64,000 bases of DNA, taken from Cyclina sinensis (lineage: Eukaryota > Mollusca > Bivalvia > Venerida > Veneridae). The notes beneath the pieces were generated by a model. That model was not told where the DNA came from, did no database searches, and saw only the letters and a program-made list of their open reading frames with translations. The translations under genes and the position numbers were made by a program. This document shows, in pieces, positions 61,955 to 64,000 of the stretch (position 1 is its first letter; every line of letters begins with the position of its first letter). Location of the stretch: positions 31,956,882 through 32,020,881 of the forward strand of contig JAAONU010000006.1 in assembly GCA_012932295.1 (NCBI GenBank). The letters are read 5' to 3'.

Positions 61955-62194
61955 TTCCTTTATTGTACTTGAATGTCAATAGACTATAACAAAGGGGATC
62001 TTGACTAATCTGAAGTCGAAGCTTTTGCAAGGTAGTTCGTCTCCTTTACAATGAAAAAGAATTCACCGTCGTCTTCGAATGCCCTTGACCATTTTTACAA
62101 TACAAAAGATTCAATATGGATAATGAAAGAAATGAATATTTCTGGTCAAGTTCTTTACACTACATGTTATAAAACAGGCAACGTAAACATTTAA
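61955..62194 (+). pseudogene. GH5-like third copy, C-terminal fragment
   Basis: In one frame, with three internal stops, the translation follows the intact protein's last 75 or so residues. The Trp of GAWM is TGA (61970-61972), then Asp-Tyr-Asn-Lys-Gly-Asp-Leu-Asp, a stop (62006-62008), SEVEAFAR, a stop (62018-62026 region) where the intact copy has Tyr, FVS, and from the Met at 62051 NALDHFYNTKDSIW and MNISGQVL. The intact copy has NVLDVYYDTKESSW and KNITGQPL. Homology is lost upstream of about 61955, and the C-terminus diverges after GQVL. It is much older than the 31.5/50.6 kb pair. Confidence 0.75.
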
Positions 62195-62199
62195 AGCCT

Positions 62200-63005
62200 T
62201 TATTTCTGATCAATAACTTCAAACCGGCTACTTACATGACTTAACAGAAAGTTGTTAAAATGTCTATTTTTCTGCTCTCTTGTTAACAAAAGCATTTCTG
62301 TTACCAGAAGTATATATTAGAAAAAGCTTTAATGGCCACACGTTGTTTTATTTTTTTTCTGTGCAAAAACTTGTTTCAGTTAAACTTTTCTTTGTAAAGC
62401 AATGAATGGTTACTTCCTTAATTTGTGTAATATTTTTGTTCTTATTACTACACGTTATGAATGACAAAGCCTGCTCATAAAAGCAGTCAATATCTAATAT
62501 TCAAAGCAAGATTTAAAACAAATCTGGTCTACATGAGAGTCGAACTCAAGCCTGCTTCGGAAAAGAAGAAAACCAAGGCTCATGACCGAGTAGACAGGAT
62601 GTGCTGGACTCCCTGCTGCATCAAGATTCTTCATAATGCATTTTATCTTTGTGTAACGGTCTGAAATTTGTAAGATCTTAATCATCTGAATCGATTGTTC
62701 GTAAACTTCGTTATATAATTATATTTTTTCCACTCAGACTAGTACAACAAATTTCTAAATAAGGGCCTTTATAAATTATTTCAGTTTATCTGTTGCATTT
62801 ACACGTTTTGAAATGACACATTGTTATCGGATTATATTGTGATCAGACATTGAAATGTATTTGATTTTGACAAAATAAAATGATTATATTTTAAGTGTAT
62901 GCCTCATAATAATTTCAGTTAATTATTATAAATGACTTACTGAAAAGTTATAGCTGATCTTGCCATCTACTTGAATCAAGTTTACATCAGAAATGGTTTC
63001 TGACC
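62200..63005. other. No gene seen
   Basis: AT-rich; the frame at 62461-62664 lacks supporting context. Confidence 0.5.
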
Positions 63006-63012
63006 CCTGCAG

Positions 63013-63167
63013 ATTTAAGTTACTTTATGTTGTCTGTTAAAGTAGCATACCAAACTAGAAACACATCTGGTTCTCCTCCAAAAAGACAATTTGAAATTTT
63101 AGTGGAGGAGCAGAAAGTCAAACGGGTGACTCCTGCGTTTCATAGTCTGTTAACAACCACCCTTTAA
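63013..63167 (+). CDS. Candidate terminal coding exon, unknown gene
   Basis: A good acceptor (TTTCTGACCCCTGCAG, ending 63012) opens a frame running 51 codons to TAA at 63165-63167. It reads LSYFMLSVKVAYQTRNTSG, then SPPKRQFEILVEEQKVKR, then VTPAFHSLLTTTL. An ATG in frame at 63027 would give a 46-residue peptide. The composition (Lys/Glu/Pro-rich, SPPK motif) looks more protein-like than other local frames, and the base composition is less AT-rich. No matching upstream donor was identified. I do not recognise the family; it may be a transposon or gene remnant. Confidence 0.35.
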
Positions 63168-64000
63168 CAGGTTTCATTCAAATTGTTCCGATATATTTAT
63201 TAAATTGTATTCATCATCTGACAACCGACAAAGGACTGACTCTTTCTTTGGCTTAGAGATCTTAAGCGTTGGTAATCCTAGTTGCGTGTGACAGATATTA
63301 GCATGGAGGCAAATTTTCTAATGCATTCCATTTGTTGTGTTTTGGAAAGTGATGATTATAGGTGAAAATATGTAGACCGTTTTAAAAAGTTCGAGGCGTT
63401 ACATTATAAGCATTCTTCAAAGTTTCGTGTGTGTGTACGCGTGTGTGTGTGCGTGTTAAAACTAGTAAATATGCTATAATTATCAAAACAACTGTGTCTG
63501 CTAATAAATTACTCTTTATATTTATACAAATTGTATTATGTATATTTTATGTTGTATATATTTTTGCCTAACAAATTTAAATAAACGTGTCTGTCGGTCG
63601 TTATATTATAGTTTCGGATTCATGCTTTGAACAAATGTGATTCCTTGAAATATAATAAATTGAAAAGTAAGGAAGCCAGATAAGTTCGATGTATCCATTA
63701 CAATTTTAAATAGATAAATATAAAAAGAATATGTGATAGAAGCAGAAAAAAGACAAAACGTCGATTTTCTTTATGTATTTGTTTAGAAAAAAGAGGATTG
63801 CAATATACAATTTAAATAAATTGATTCGTACGCTATGGTCGAAACTGTGCACTCACTGTTATATGCAATGTTTCCATGTCTTCATATAATCTACTATTTC
63901 TATGTGTCAATTTAAACTTCAGTCAAAGAGAATTGTTAACTGTTCGAGAATATCAAAAGATCTAGACTTTACAGGGGTCGGCTAAGCATCAAAGACAAAT
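63168..64000. other. No gene seen
   Basis: AT-rich to the window end, apart from a (GT)n tract at 63427-63457. Confidence 0.5.
63427..63457. repeat. (GT)n microsatellite
   Basis: GTGTGTGTACGCGTGTGTGTGTGCGTG seen directly. Confidence 0.85.

Overview
The window is AT-rich eukaryotic DNA. It has splice sites, poly(A) signals, tRNA-derived SINE heads, many terminal-inverted-repeat elements and very little coding sequence. TGACCTTGACC-rich repeats with (GGAC)n tracts, a secreted GH5-like protein and a HARBI1-type transposase point to a lophotrochozoan, most likely a marine bivalve mollusc. This is inference from repeat style, not a species identification. Only three coding units are well supported: a secreted GH5-like gene, its broken paralogue, and a two-gene Harbinger transposon. 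Two further short exons at the window edges are plausible fragments of genes that may extend beyond the window. Left third (1-25 kb): a possible small gene spans 1-3.1 kb, with a CCAAT/E2F-like promoter or exon at the very start and a coiled-coil-coding last exon near 3 kb. The rest is repeats: a CCGTAT-rich cluster (3.9-4.5 kb), SINE heads, and a 9.1 kb inverted-repeat element (7849-16905) flanked by the 8-bp direct repeat TATATTTT. Inside it sits a 4.4 kb foldback-like element (10335-14744) flanked by the 9-bp direct repeat TTAGATTTT. Next come tandem arrays with units of about 180, 150 and 31 bp. The 31-bp array (about 54 copies, 22.4-24.1 kb) carries GGAATGTTCC, a heat-shock-element-like dimer, in most units. 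Middle and right (26-56 kb): a segment of about 7-8 kb is duplicated in tandem (26.1-46.7 kb and 47.8-56.1 kb). Each unit has the same layout: a TATA-like box, a noncoding first exon ending in a GTAAGT donor, an intron of 840-894 bp, an intronless GH5-like CDS, an AATAAA signal and a long conserved 3' flank. The downstream gene (50560-51630) is intact. The upstream one (31542-32581) has a nonsense codon and a 31-bp deletion. A third, far more decayed piece lies at 61955-62194. The upstream unit is interrupted 30 bp after its poly(A) signal by a 10,187-bp PIF/Harbinger transposon (32920-43106). This has 23-bp inverted ends, a 3-bp TTT duplication, an intact transposase on the + strand and an apparently intact four-exon Myb/SANT-like gene on the - strand. 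The matching unoccupied site survives in the other unit at 52030-52032, so both boundaries can be read to the base. Nested in the Harbinger are at least three smaller non-autonomous elements. Right end (56-64 kb): mostly unremarkable sequence, with a zinc-finger-like remnant, a 0.9 kb inverted-repeat element built from GGACAAAACCCCC repeats, the third GH5 fragment, and a short open exon at 63013-63167 that I cannot name.
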